Below are positions 16,808 through 24,994 of a stretch of DNA of 64,000 bases, one piece after another. The notes under the pieces were generated by a model that made no database searches, was not told the origin of the DNA, and worked only from the letters and a program-made list of their open reading frames with translations. The first letter of the stretch is position 1. Each line of letters opens with the position of its first letter. The position numbers and the translations under genes are program-made. The DNA is from JBBDMW01 sp040878005. Lineage in GTDB: Bacteria > Chloroflexota > Dehalococcoidia > Lucifugimonadales > Lucifugimonadaceae. The stretch is taken from positions 1 through 64,000 of the forward strand of contig JBBDMW010000040.1 in the NCBI GenBank assembly GCA_040878005.1, read 5' to 3'.

Positions 16808-18312
16808 GGCCTTGCCCCCAGTACCGCTTCAACATACTCCGCTGGATTCAGCAGCTGCTCCGCGGCCCTCTGTGCCAGGTCAAGCGCCGGCCCTGCACCT
16901 ATGCCCAGCATGACGCTCAGGAGTACCAGAGTCGCAGTGGGCAGTAGAAGGTAGGCCATCTTCATGCGGCTCACCGGGACTGGCGTGACAACGTTGTCCT
17001 GCCCGGGCGGGGCGGGCTTCCAGAAGACCTCTGTCCAGATCTTTGTCATGGAAAACACCGTCAGAAGGCTTACCAGCAGGGCCACGCCAACGATCACGTA
17101 GGACTCTGCCGCAAGTCCGGCGCGCACGAGGACGAACTTGGCGATAAAGCCTGACAGTGGCGGTATCCCCGCCAGCGAAGCTGCCGAGGCAGCGAACAGG
17201 ATGGCCAGGAGCGGTTGTGACCGGTACAGGCCGCCAAGGGACTGCAGCGACAGCGTTCCGTGAAGCTGGCGCACCGCACCGCTCACCAGGAACAGTGCTG
17301 TCTTCACAAGGATGTGGTGCACCAGGTAGAAGATGCCGCCGGCCAGCCCGAGCGGGGTGAAAAGCCCCAGCCCCATGAGCATATATCCGATCTGGCTCAC
17401 GATGTGAAACGACAGGATACGGCGAAAGTCGAACTGAGCGATTGCGCCAAGCACACCGGACAGCATGGTCAGTCCGGCAATGCTCAGGATAATAGTGTGG
17501 GTGATGCCCACGTCCTGCACGAATATCAGGGAGAACACCCGGATAAGTGCGTATACGCCCACCTTCGTGAGGAGGCCGGAGAAGAGTGCTGATACGTCCG
17601 ATGGCGGCGTGTGGTACGACGCTGGCAGCCAGAAGTAGAGCGGAAATGCGGCGGCCTTGATCCCGAACGCCACCAGGAACAGCATGGATACAGCCGTGAC
17701 CAGGCCCTGCGATTCAAGCTCAGGTATTCGCTGCGAGAGGTCTGCGATGTTGAGCGAGCCGGCCATCGCATAGATGAGTCCCGCGCCGGTTAGGAACAAA
17801 GCGGAGGCCACGAGGTTCAGGGAGACGTACTTAACCGCTCCTTCAATCTGTGGCCTCTCCCCGCCCAGGGCTACCAGCACAAACGAGGAGATCAGCATGA
17901 CCTCGAACCAGACGAACATGTTGAATATGTCGCCGGTCAGGAACGCTCCGCTAACTCCCATGAGCAGCAGGTTGAATAGCGAGTAGTAGCCGTACCTGGC
18001 CCGCCTCTTGTCCACCGTTGCCAGTGAATACACGGCGGCGGCAGTACCCACCAGCCCCCCGAGCACGACCATGATGGCGCTCAGCAGGTCAGCGACGAGC
18101 GTAATTCCGAACGGCGCGGGCCAGTCTCCCATCTGGCTGGCCTGGACGCCGTCACGCTCGACGACAATGAGCAGAGCTATCCCTGCTATCAAGAGGCCGG
18201 CCGGGCCGGCTATGCCGAAGGCGCGCTGAACCGCCATCCGCCCGCGGAAAAACAGGGCCAGCGCCGACGCCGCGAGCGGGATGGCCAGGGGAAGTATGAG
18301 CAGGACGTCTAT
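16804..18312 (-). CDS. mnhD: Mrp-type Na+/H+ antiporter subunit D, predicted AUA start
   Basis: MnhD is one of the two large proton-pumping-like subunits, homologous to complex I NuoM/NuoN. It carries about 14 membrane helices and conserved blocks such as FNMFVWFEVMLISSFVLVALGG and SYHTPPSDVSALFSGLLTKVGVYALIR. The first in-frame ATG (18237) would remove helix 1. Upstream codons continue an ideal N-terminus (DVLLILPLAIPLAASALALF) but offer no ATG, GTG or TTG before a stop. The AUA at 18312-18310 lies 7 nt after GGGGAGG and overlaps the mnhC stop as ATAG, so I take it as the start, giving 502 residues. A base error is the alternative. Confidence 0.85.
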   Translation of the reverse strand: MDVLLILPLAIPLAASALALFFRGRMAVQRAFGIAGPAGLLIAGIALLIVVERDGVQASQMGDWPAPFGITLVADLLSAIMVVLGGLVGTAAAVYSLATVDKRRARYGYYSLFNLLLMGVSGAFLTGDIFNMFVWFEVMLISSFVLVALGGERPQIEGAVKYVSLNLVASALFLTGAGLIYAMAGSLNIADLSQRIPELESQGLVTAVSMLFLVAFGIKAAAFPLYFWLPASYHTPPSDVSALFSGLLTKVGVYALIRVFSLIFVQDVGITHTIILSIAGLTMLSGVLGAIAQFDFRRILSFHIVSQIGYMLMGLGLFTPLGLAGGIFYLVHHILVKTALFLVSGAVRQLHGTLSLQSLGGLYRSQPLLAILFAASAASLAGIPPLSGFIAKFVLVRAGLAAESYVIVGVALLVSLLTVFSMTKIWTEVFWKPAPPGQDNVVTPVPVSRMKMAYLLLPTATLVLLSVMLGIGAGPALDLAQRAAEQLLNPAEYVEAVLGARP

Positions 18313-18764
18313 TGGTCGGCCTCCCCGGAGCTACTGGCGTTGGTCCGCCTCACATCCGGCGCCCACTCCTGAGCGATCGATGCAAGCCTCGATGCCGCCA
18401 TCCTCACATCGCCTTCCAACCGGTCCGTCGTGATCAGGGTGTCAAGCTCATCGGTGCCAACCGAACGGAACGCCCGATAGGCCAGCGCCATAAAAAATGC
18501 GAGTACGCCGAAGCCTATGACAATGGCTGTCAGCACGAGGGCCTGCGGCAATGGGTCGGCAGACCCGGCAGGAGGCGTGCTGGCATCGGCCGCGATCAAA
18601 GGAGCGCCGCCGCGGGAAATCCCGGACGCCACGAACACCAGCAGGTTGGTGGCATTGGTCAGGAGACCGATGCCGATAATCAGGTGACCGAGCCTCCGCC
18701 GCAGCAACAGAAAGAAGCCGCTCGCGAACAGGGCGCCTATCACCACGCCTAGCAGTGCTTCCAA
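18309..18764 (-). CDS. mnhC: Mrp-type Na+/H+ antiporter subunit C
   Basis: This NuoK homologue of 151 residues has three membrane helices. It shows the family signatures LGHLIIGIGLLTNATNLLVFVASG and DPLPQALVLTAIVIGFGVLAFFMALAYR. The C-terminus carries a cytoplasmic extension of about 45 residues (TDELDTLITTDRLEGDVR onward). It starts 1 nt after the mnhB stop, and its TAG stop overlaps the predicted AUA start of mnhD. Part of the complete mnhABCDEFG operon. Confidence 0.94.
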   Translation of the reverse strand: MEALLGVVIGALFASGFFLLLRRRLGHLIIGIGLLTNATNLLVFVASGISRGGAPLIAADASTPPAGSADPLPQALVLTAIVIGFGVLAFFMALAYRAFRSVGTDELDTLITTDRLEGDVRMAASRLASIAQEWAPDVRRTNASSSGEADQ

Positions 18765-18765
18765 T

Positions 18766-19179
18766 TCACTCCTCTTTCAGCCACAGCACAGCCGTCACAG
18801 TAGCCCCAAGGACAACCATGAAAACGCCTATGTCAAAAAACAGTGGCGTGCCCACCGACACAACGCCGGAAGGACCGAGCCTCAGGTCGTACCACTGGCC
18901 TGTCAGGAACCCACCCCCTGCGAACAGGCCCGGCAGCCCGCTTGCCAGCGCAAGCAGCAGGCCGCCCCCCGCAATGAGACCCGGCTCGAATCTAAGCAGG
19001 CGCCTGGCAGCATCGATGTCGTACGCGGTGGCGTAAAGCGCCACCGCGGTCGCCGCTACGAGGCCGGCCACGAAACCGCCGCCCGGCTCGTTGTGCCCGC
19101 GCAACAGCAGGAATACGGAGAACAGCAACAGCAGGGTTATCAGGAAGCGGGTGGCTGTCCTCAGCAGCAGGGAACTCAT
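18766..19179 (-). CDS. mnhB: Mrp-type Na+/H+ antiporter subunit B
   Basis: The 137-residue protein has four membrane helices and the family's LLRGHNEPGGGFVAGLVAATAVALYA block. A GLPGLFAGGGFLTG stretch and a PLFFDIGVFMVVLGATVTAV helix near the end also match. It overlaps mnhA by 4 nt, so translation is coupled. It complements the MrpB-like domain at the end of MnhA. Confidence 0.94.
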   Translation of the reverse strand: MSSLLLRTATRFLITLLLLFSVFLLLRGHNEPGGGFVAGLVAATAVALYATAYDIDAARRLLRFEPGLIAGGGLLLALASGLPGLFAGGGFLTGQWYDLRLGPSGVVSVGTPLFFDIGVFMVVLGATVTAVLWLKEE

Positions 19180-21491
19180 TCCCTGCCCTCCCTGCCCGGG
19201 AGCAGGCGGAGCAGCGCCACCACGCCTATGGCGGCAGTGGCGAGAACTGCGATCTCGCCCATCGTGTCCAAGCCCCTGAAGTCGACAAGAATCGTGTTGA
19301 CCACGTTTCGCCCGTGGGCAAGCACATAGCTGTTCTCACGGTAGAAGTTGGACACACTGTCCGTCACCGGAACATCCAGGACCGCCCATACCAGCGCCGT
19401 CATGACAGCGCCCGCAGCGACAGCGATGAATGCGTCCCTGATCCTGCTCGCCGTCGGAGAGTCCTGTCCAATCGTCGGTATATGCCGGAACACCGAGACG
19501 AAGAGGATCACGGTCAGCGTCTCGACGAAGAACTGGGTCATGGCAAGGTCCGGCGCACCGAACAACATGTACACGAGGGCCACGCCATATCCTGACGCCC
19601 CCAGTGCGACGACTGCCCTGAGGCGTGACTTGGTGAGGGCGGCCATTCCAGCCGCCGCAAGGATCATGAACGCTATTGCCACCTCATGAAAACGAGCATC
19701 CGCCCATCCGGACGGCGCGGCCAGCCCGCCGTTGAACAGGAGCAGACTGCCCACCAGGATCGTCGTGGTCAGCAGTATCGTCGTGATGTAGCGCCGCAGA
19801 TAACCGCTCTGGAGGAGCAGAGTGTGACCTTCAGATATCGGCTTGAGAGACTCCACAAGGGCGTCATACGCGGCCGCTGTGCTATACCGCTCCGGTAGAG
19901 TGAGCCGGGCCACCAGCCGGCGGATGGCGTGCAGGTAGATGGAACCGACTGTTCCCACCAGGATCGTGGCAACGCTCATCACCACTACTGTTCCGAACCC
20001 CGGCCAGAACACAAGCTCCACCGATGCTGGCTGGCCATACACCACTGCTACAGCCGGCTCAAATATCCGAACGGCGAGTGACGTGGCAAGAAAGCCAAAG
20101 GCTATGCCGAGCGCTGCCAGGAACAGGGGAGGAGCCCACAGTCCGGGTGAACCCTGGTGGGCGTGCCTGGGCGTCTCAGACACAGGGCCTATGAACGGGC
20201 GCAGCCCCACGTACCCGGCGGCGATCATGGTGAGAACACCCGTCACCAACGCTGCCGCCGCCAGCAACGCTGCCCCGGACCCTGCATGGAGCGTGGCATC
20301 GTAGAGGGTTTCCTTCCCCATGAAGCCAAGCGCAGGCGGGATCCCTGCCATGGAGATAGCAGCCAACACGGCCGCGACAGCCGTAATGGGCATTGCCCGC
20401 CTCAGGCCGCTCAGCCGGGTCAGGTCACGCGTGCCCGTCTCGTGATCGATGCCGCCGGCCAGCATAAACAGTGCTCCCTTGTACAGGGCATGTCCCACCA
20501 GGAACACCATCGCGGCCTTAATTGCCGCCGAACTTCCCAACCCAAGGAGAAATACAAGGGTTCCCAGGGCGCTCACCGTGCTGAACGCGAGCACCCGCTT
20601 GATGTCAGACTCCCTCAACGCAAGCCATGCCGTGAGCAACATGGTCGACCCGCCAAATGTCATCAGCAACGGCGTCCATAGGGCCACCTCGCCCAGGGCA
20701 GGATGAAGGCGGGCAAGCAGATATACCCCAGCCTTAACCATGGTGGCGGAGTGCAGGTATGCACTGACCGGGGTAGGGGCCGCCATGGCATTCGGCAGCC
20801 AAAAGTGAAACGGGAACTGCGCCGACTTGGTAAACGCTCCCATGGCAATCATGAGCAAAGCGGGGAGGGCAAGAGCATGGTCTGGCAGTTCGCCTCCCAT
20901 CTGAGCAAGGTCAGACAGGCTCCATGAACCGCCGGCAAACGCCAGCAGGATCAGCCCTGCCAGCATCACCAAGCCGCCTCCACTGGTGACCAGCAACGCC
21001 TGGAGCGCAGATTTACGCGCTGAATCTCTCGTGTGCTCGAAGCCGATCAATGCGTAGGAGCTGATGCTGGTTAGCTCCCAGAAGACGAACAGCGTGATGA
21101 TGTTGTCTGAGAGCACAAGTCCCAGCATCGACGCCATGAATACCAGTAGGAAAGAGTAGAAGCGCCCCCTGTGCTCCCCCTCGCCCAGGTAGGCGCTCGC
21201 GTAAATAAGGATCAGGGCGCCGATTCCCGTTATCAGCAGCGCGAACACCTGGCTGAGGCCATCCAGGTTCAACGTAAATGCCAGGTTGAGCGACGGTATC
21301 CACTGCAGCGACGCGCGGAACGTCTCTCCTTCTTCTATGGCAGCGCTGAACGAGAAGAAGTAGACGAAAAGCGCTGCGGGCAGGGCTGCCATTGCAATAG
21401 CGGCACGACGGCCCAGCACGCGGTGCAACAGCGGCGCAATGCCCGCAAGCGCAGCGAGGGAGAAAACTGCTATCAGGAGTCCGTTGGTCAT
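19176..21491 (-). CDS. mnhA: Mrp-type Na+/H+ antiporter subunit A
   Basis: MnhA is the largest subunit, 771 residues, homologous to NuoL. The first 500 or so residues form the antiporter module (FVFWELTSISSYALIGFEHTRDSARKSALQALLVTSGGGLVMLAG, then AQFPFHFWLPNAMAAPTPVSAYLHSATMVKAGVYLL). The remainder carries the NuoJ/MrpB-like part with YMLFGAPDLAMTQFFVETLTVILFVSVFRHIP. The operon exchanges external sodium for protons and supports pH and salt homeostasis, as expected in a marine organism. It is the first gene of seven tightly packed genes. The promoter should lie in 21492-22047, but I see no clear match. Confidence 0.96.
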   Translation of the reverse strand: MTNGLLIAVFSLAALAGIAPLLHRVLGRRAAIAMAALPAALFVYFFSFSAAIEEGETFRASLQWIPSLNLAFTLNLDGLSQVFALLITGIGALILIYASAYLGEGEHRGRFYSFLLVFMASMLGLVLSDNIITLFVFWELTSISSYALIGFEHTRDSARKSALQALLVTSGGGLVMLAGLILLAFAGGSWSLSDLAQMGGELPDHALALPALLMIAMGAFTKSAQFPFHFWLPNAMAAPTPVSAYLHSATMVKAGVYLLARLHPALGEVALWTPLLMTFGGSTMLLTAWLALRESDIKRVLAFSTVSALGTLVFLLGLGSSAAIKAAMVFLVGHALYKGALFMLAGGIDHETGTRDLTRLSGLRRAMPITAVAAVLAAISMAGIPPALGFMGKETLYDATLHAGSGAALLAAAALVTGVLTMIAAGYVGLRPFIGPVSETPRHAHQGSPGLWAPPLFLAALGIAFGFLATSLAVRIFEPAVAVVYGQPASVELVFWPGFGTVVVMSVATILVGTVGSIYLHAIRRLVARLTLPERYSTAAAYDALVESLKPISEGHTLLLQSGYLRRYITTILLTTTILVGSLLLFNGGLAAPSGWADARFHEVAIAFMILAAAGMAALTKSRLRAVVALGASGYGVALVYMLFGAPDLAMTQFFVETLTVILFVSVFRHIPTIGQDSPTASRIRDAFIAVAAGAVMTALVWAVLDVPVTDSVSNFYRENSYVLAHGRNVVNTILVDFRGLDTMGEIAVLATAAIGVVALLRLLPGREGRE

Positions 21492-22047
21492 GTATTAACC
21501 GGAAACTATCTCAAACGCCCTTAGACTGCACCAAAACCCAGGGTCGCTGTTTTGCCGCTATACATCATGGGCGCAGGCTGGCCATCTGGCCGTGACCCGA
21601 AACGGGTTTCACGCGGGCACAGGTCATCCCCATCGGACGCCACGGCGTTCTGAGAAAGTCCCTTGAGGTACGCGGCACCATGAAACTATACGCGGGGAAG
21701 CATGGTTCAGGCGAGCCATGAAGCTGCCACACGTCCGGGCGCCAGGCGATCTGGCGCCTTTCCTAGCCGTAACTGGCTCCCCTTCCTCGTGTCGCGCGTA
21801 ACAACATGTAAGCAGACGTTCGTGTCCGTCAGCTTCAGGCGGGATGAGTCTAAATCCCTGCCGAACAAGATATGTGACGGCCTCCACCATCACACCAGGT
21901 TGGGAAATCCAGTGTTCCGCATGGTGTGCCCGCCAGCAAATCCTACGAGCGCATGAGGGCATACTGCCTGACAACTTTTCTGAGATCATACATTTGAGGC
22001 TTCACGTCTTGACCGAGGCGGCATGCCCGGCATAATGTGAAGTGCGC
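21492..22047. other. Intergenic region upstream of the Mrp operon
   Basis: These 556 bp hold no open frame with a ribosome binding site and no recognisable RNA other than the tRNA at the right end. They must contain the promoter of the mnh operon on the minus strand and of the tRNA on the plus strand. I found no convincing repeat or structured leader. Confidence 0.5.
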
Positions 22048-22122
22048 GCGGAAGTAGCTCAGTGGTAGAGCATCTCCTTGCCAAGGAGAAGGTCGCGGGT
22101 TCGAATCCCGTCTTCCGCTCCA
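22048..22122 (+). tRNA. tRNA-Gly (GCC anticodon), CCA encoded
   Basis: The acceptor arm GCGGAAG (22048-22054) pairs with CTTCCGC (22112-22118), followed by discriminator T and an encoded CCA. The D arm GTAGCTCAGTGGTAGAGC is standard. The anticodon stem TCTCC/GGAGA encloses the loop TTGCCAA, giving anticodon GCC. The T arm GCGGG-TTCGAAT-CCCGT is intact. The cloverleaf is complete, so this should be a functional tRNA reading GGC and GGT. The DNA just downstream is a small accessory islet. Confidence 0.97.
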
Positions 22123-22133
22123 TATGACACACA

Positions 22134-22159
22134 GGTGGGGGCGCTCCGGCACCCCCACC
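22134..22159 (+). terminator. Hairpin terminator after tRNA-Gly
   Basis: GGTGGGGG (22134-22141) and CCCCCACC (22152-22159) form an 8-bp G/C stem with a 10-nt loop, followed by AAAA rather than T-rich DNA. It lies 12 nt after the tRNA CCA end. Confidence 0.6.
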
Positions 22160-22198
22160 AAAAGCCCCGAACATTGCGCCGAAATACTCCGGCGAAAT

Positions 22199-22208
22199 GG
22201 GGGGGGGG
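22199..22208 (+). repeat. Homopolymeric G10 tract
   Basis: Ten consecutive G residues lie just ahead of the HNH-like gene, between an ATG at 22197 and a second ATG at 22215. The tract could act as a Shine-Dalgarno sequence for the second ATG. If translation starts at the first ATG, the tract lies inside the frame and slippage would switch the gene off. Homopolymers of this length are also prone to sequencing error. Confidence 0.9.
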
Positions 22209-22214
22209 ACGGCA

Positions 22215-22616
22215 ATGCCCCGAGTCGATATGTCTGAAGTCGAGCGCTTCTATGGCCAGGTCTCAGTAGACGACAACGGCTATGTGATCTGGACCGGCCG
22301 CACCGTGCCAGCGGGACCACACAAGGGCGACCGCTACGGCATGTTCACCACCGCCGGCCGCACCGATGTGCTCGCCCACGTGTGGGCCTGGGAGCATGAG
22401 CACGGCCCCATACCACCGGGCCACCGCCTGTTTCGCCGGCATCGCGGCGTGCCCAAGACGTGCGTTGATCCGGAGATGTGGGAGACCCGGGAGTATGGGC
22501 GTGTCCGCCTGGGTTCACCGGAGGAGGCAATCAGAGCCGTCTTCAAGAGCCGAGGGGTGTCCATATCAGCGCAAGAGGTCGACCAGCTGGCGAAGACGTT
22601 AAAGAAACCGGAGTAG
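22215..22616 (+). CDS. HNH-endonuclease-like protein with degenerate active site
   Basis: The 133-residue protein matches the phage-type HNH_3 layout. It has a GYVIWTG strand, YGMFTTAGRTDVLAHVWAWEHEHGPIPPGH (compare the common LAHRWAYE...GPIP pattern), then FRRHRGVPKTCVDPEMWE where a DH-x-Cys...CVNPxHL would be expected. One His remains, but the first zinc-type Cys, the Asn and the final His are replaced, so nuclease activity is doubtful. I use the ATG at 22215, with the G10 tract as ribosome binding site; an in-frame ATG at 22197 is an alternative. It lies next to a tRNA gene, a common integration spot. Confidence 0.65.
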   Translation: MPRVDMSEVERFYGQVSVDDNGYVIWTGRTVPAGPHKGDRYGMFTTAGRTDVLAHVWAWEHEHGPIPPGHRLFRRHRGVPKTCVDPEMWETREYGRVRLGSPEEAIRAVFKSRGVSISAQEVDQLAKTLKKPE

Positions 22617-22620
22617 CGAC

Positions 22621-22941
22621 TTGGGCCTAATAACACGGTTACTGCTCTGGCATGGCGTCCTGATTGCAGCAACCGCAGTGGTCATCTCCTGCACGGTTGA
22701 TGACGCAACAGATCTGACCGAGTGTGAGAGAGCGTTTGAGGCGGCTGCGGAAGTACCCGATCACCAGGACACAGTAGAGGACCTGCACCCAGCTGTTAGG
22801 ACATGTGTCTCTGTTGAGGACTGGACTGCGGCGAGTGAACGTTTCCCTGACGCCCTGGATGGCGTGGACCCTGTAGTAATTCTGCGCAACCTCTGTCTCT
22901 ACGGACCGTCTGACGCTGCCCTGTGTTCACTGTTGGAGTGA
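22621..22941 (+). CDS. Small putative lipoprotein of unknown function
   Basis: The 106-residue product starts at TTG (22621), with GGAG 7 nt upstream overlapping the end of the HNH-like gene, so the two are probably co-translated. The N-terminus is a signal sequence (LITRLLLWHGVLIAATAVVISC) ending in the lipobox VISC. The mature part is acidic and contains four further Cys residues (TECERAF, VRTCVSV, NLCLYG, ALCSLL) that could form two disulfides. I do not recognise the family. Confidence 0.6.
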   Translation: MGLITRLLLWHGVLIAATAVVISCTVDDATDLTECERAFEAAAEVPDHQDTVEDLHPAVRTCVSVEDWTAASERFPDALDGVDPVVILRNLCLYGPSDAALCSLLE

Positions 22942-23124
22942 GAGCCAACACGTTGTCCAGCGACTGCGGCGGCATCAGCCGCAGCATCAGCCGTCTGGCT
23001 ACCAATTCCATTGCCCCGCTTTTCACCGCCACTTGTCCCCATTGCTGTCTGCCTTAACGGGCGCGGACATGGGATACAATCGAACCTTACACGGTAACGG
23101 ATTGCCTAAACGGAGGTGGTGGGG

Positions 23125-23565
23125 ATGACGACCAGGACAGGCAGATCAGAGACGGCCAGCGGCAACAACACGGGCACCCTCCTGAACGAGAACCCAAGTG
23201 GTGTAGCCGGCGAAACGAACATCACTGACGAGGTGATCGCAGCGATTGCAGGACATGCCGCGTCACAGGTGGACGGTGTAGTCAGGATGGGCTCGGGCAA
23301 CGTCGCAAGATCACTCAGTGACGCTGTCGGCTCGGAGTCCCGCAGGAAGGGCGCCGGCATAACGGTTGAAGCAGGGGACGTGGAAGCGGCGTTCGACATT
23401 GAACTTACGATTGAATACCCGCACCCCATCCCGGACGTCGTCAGGGCCGTGAGAGAAGCGGTGGCACGAGACGTACGCCGTCTCGCCGGAATGGAGACGC
23501 GGGAGGTCAACGTTGAAGTCGCGGCGATAGAGTTCCCGGAGAAGGTCAAGCGACGGGTCTCCTGA
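23125..23565 (+). CDS. Asp23/Gls24 family envelope stress-type protein
   Basis: This family (formerly DUF322) includes Asp23 of Staphylococcus and is linked to cell-envelope stress. After a hydrophilic N-terminus of about 30 residues, the core reads ITDEVIAAIAGHAASQVDGVVRMG. It continues with EAAFDIELTIEYPHPIPDVVRAVREAVARDVRRLAGMETREVNVEVAAIEF, where the final strand is the family hallmark. The ATG at 23125 sits 8 nt after GGAGG; a GTG at 23116 is less well placed. TACAAT at 23075-23080 may be the -10 element. A hairpin at 23621-23653 ends the unit. Confidence 0.88.
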   Translation: MTTRTGRSETASGNNTGTLLNENPSGVAGETNITDEVIAAIAGHAASQVDGVVRMGSGNVARSLSDAVGSESRRKGAGITVEAGDVEAAFDIELTIEYPHPIPDVVRAVREAVARDVRRLAGMETREVNVEVAAIEFPEKVKRRVS

Positions 23566-23620
23566 ACACGGCAACAGTGCCAGTTGCCTAATAGCGAAAT
23601 ATGACACGGCTGCTTACGGT

Positions 23621-23653
23621 GAGGCCCAGGCGGGCAGGTTCCGCCCGGGCCTC
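23621..23653. terminator. Hairpin terminator between convergent genes
   Basis: GAGGCCC at 23621-23627 pairs with GGGCCTC at 23647-23653. The stem then continues past one mismatch as GGCGG with CCGCC, around a short loop. It follows the Asp23-family gene and precedes the end of the convergent mscS. Confidence 0.7.
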
Positions 23654-23762
23654 CTTGTGACGCACTTCCCGGTGATGACCATGACGGCGGCCGGTCTTGG
23701 ACAGGCTTTGATGGGCTGGGACAGTAACCGTCCCGGCGCAGCACGGCAACGTTACCGGAAGA

Positions 23763-24759
23763 CTATGCGGCCGGTTCACCACTCTCCAGACGATCCGCCG
23801 CCGCATTGGCACCCGATCCGGGCATCCCATTGCCAAAGTAGACCTTCGTGTGGGGCCACGGTATCTCTATGCCTTCCAGGTCAAAACGGCTCTTCAGCCG
23901 CAAACGCAACTCGCCCATCACGGCCCACTGGCGGATCGGCTTGGTATCGCCCAGTATCTTGATATCGATTCCCGAGTTCCCAAGCTCGTATACACGCGCC
24001 ATCGCGGGCTGGGTCAGCAAATCCGGTCCCCAGGTCGCATCCTCCTTGAGCTTGGCGCACTCATCGTTGATCACCTCTATCATCCGGTCCAGGTCCTCGC
24101 CATAAGCCACCGCCACATCTAGGTTCTCCCGTGCGAAGTCCCTGGTGAGGTTGCTCCCGAACTCAATCTTGCTGTTGGGTATGTTGTGCAGGGTCCCGTT
24201 AAGGTCACGCAGGACCGTTCTCCGCAACTCCACCTCAACAACCAGACCGCCGATGCCAGCCACATTCGCAACCTCTCCCGCCCGGTACCAGTCTTCCGTC
24301 AGGATGAAAAAGCCGTGCAGGTAATCTCGAATGATGTTTTGCGCGGCGAACCCCACGCGCCAGGGAGGCGACACCGACCGTGGCGAGCAGGGCGCTCACG
24401 TTCAGGCCAAGCTCAGCCAGGACCGTAATAAGCGCTATGGCGCCGATGAGTACGGATATTGCCCTGGCGACCACTGCGGAGATCGTCCCGGAACGGGCAG
24501 CCAGTTGCTCTGGCGCCTCCCGCTGAATCCTGGGCACGCGTGGCGTGATCAGTCTGCGTACGACCCGTGTTGCGACCTTGTTTGCAACGTACGCCATGGC
24601 CAGTATTAACAGGACTGTGGCGGCGCTCCCCAGGATGGCCCCAACTTGAAGTCGAGCCGCAAGTCGAGCTCGGGCATTTCTGCCCCCAGTTTGGTTGAAG
24701 TGTCTCAGGCCGGCTGAGCATTCCGCTGGGCGAGCATCGAAACCTGCCCGATGTCCCAA
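23763..24759 (-). pseudogene. mscS: Mechanosensitive ion channel (MscS family), single-base frameshift
   Basis: MscS channels open under membrane tension to release solutes. Two overlapping frames together make one protein. The upstream frame carries helices 1-2 and the start of the pore helix (LNVSALLATVGVASLA). The downstream frame continues with FAAQNIIRDYLHGFFILTEDWYRAGEV and the cytoplasmic beta and C-terminal domains. Joining them requires removal of one base in the four-C run at 24351-24354 on the plus strand, which gives ASLARGFAAQN, a perfect family match. This is either a recent inactivating insertion or an assembly error. The start near 24759 is uncertain. Confidence 0.85.
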
Positions 24760-24994
24760 GAGTGCGTCAGCCGAAGATCAATTCAGGAGAGGATAACCGA
24801 CTCGCCTTTATCCCATTTTGCATGCCGTCACCCAAAAACGGGGTGTCCATGCAGGTGCCGTGCACTGGGCGATACCGGATTCGCAATGAAACGAATCGGC
24901 AAGCGCGCCGGGCGAATAGAAAGCCGGTGTCTCAACACTTGTGCGTCGCTCACGAGCCACACGCGCCAGCCATGCTATCCGGGCCCCGTGCCCT

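Noticed and set aside
22048..22950. Direct repeat of the tRNA-Gly 3' end marking an integrated element
   Set aside because: I looked for a second copy of the T arm/acceptor end downstream in this window and did not find one.
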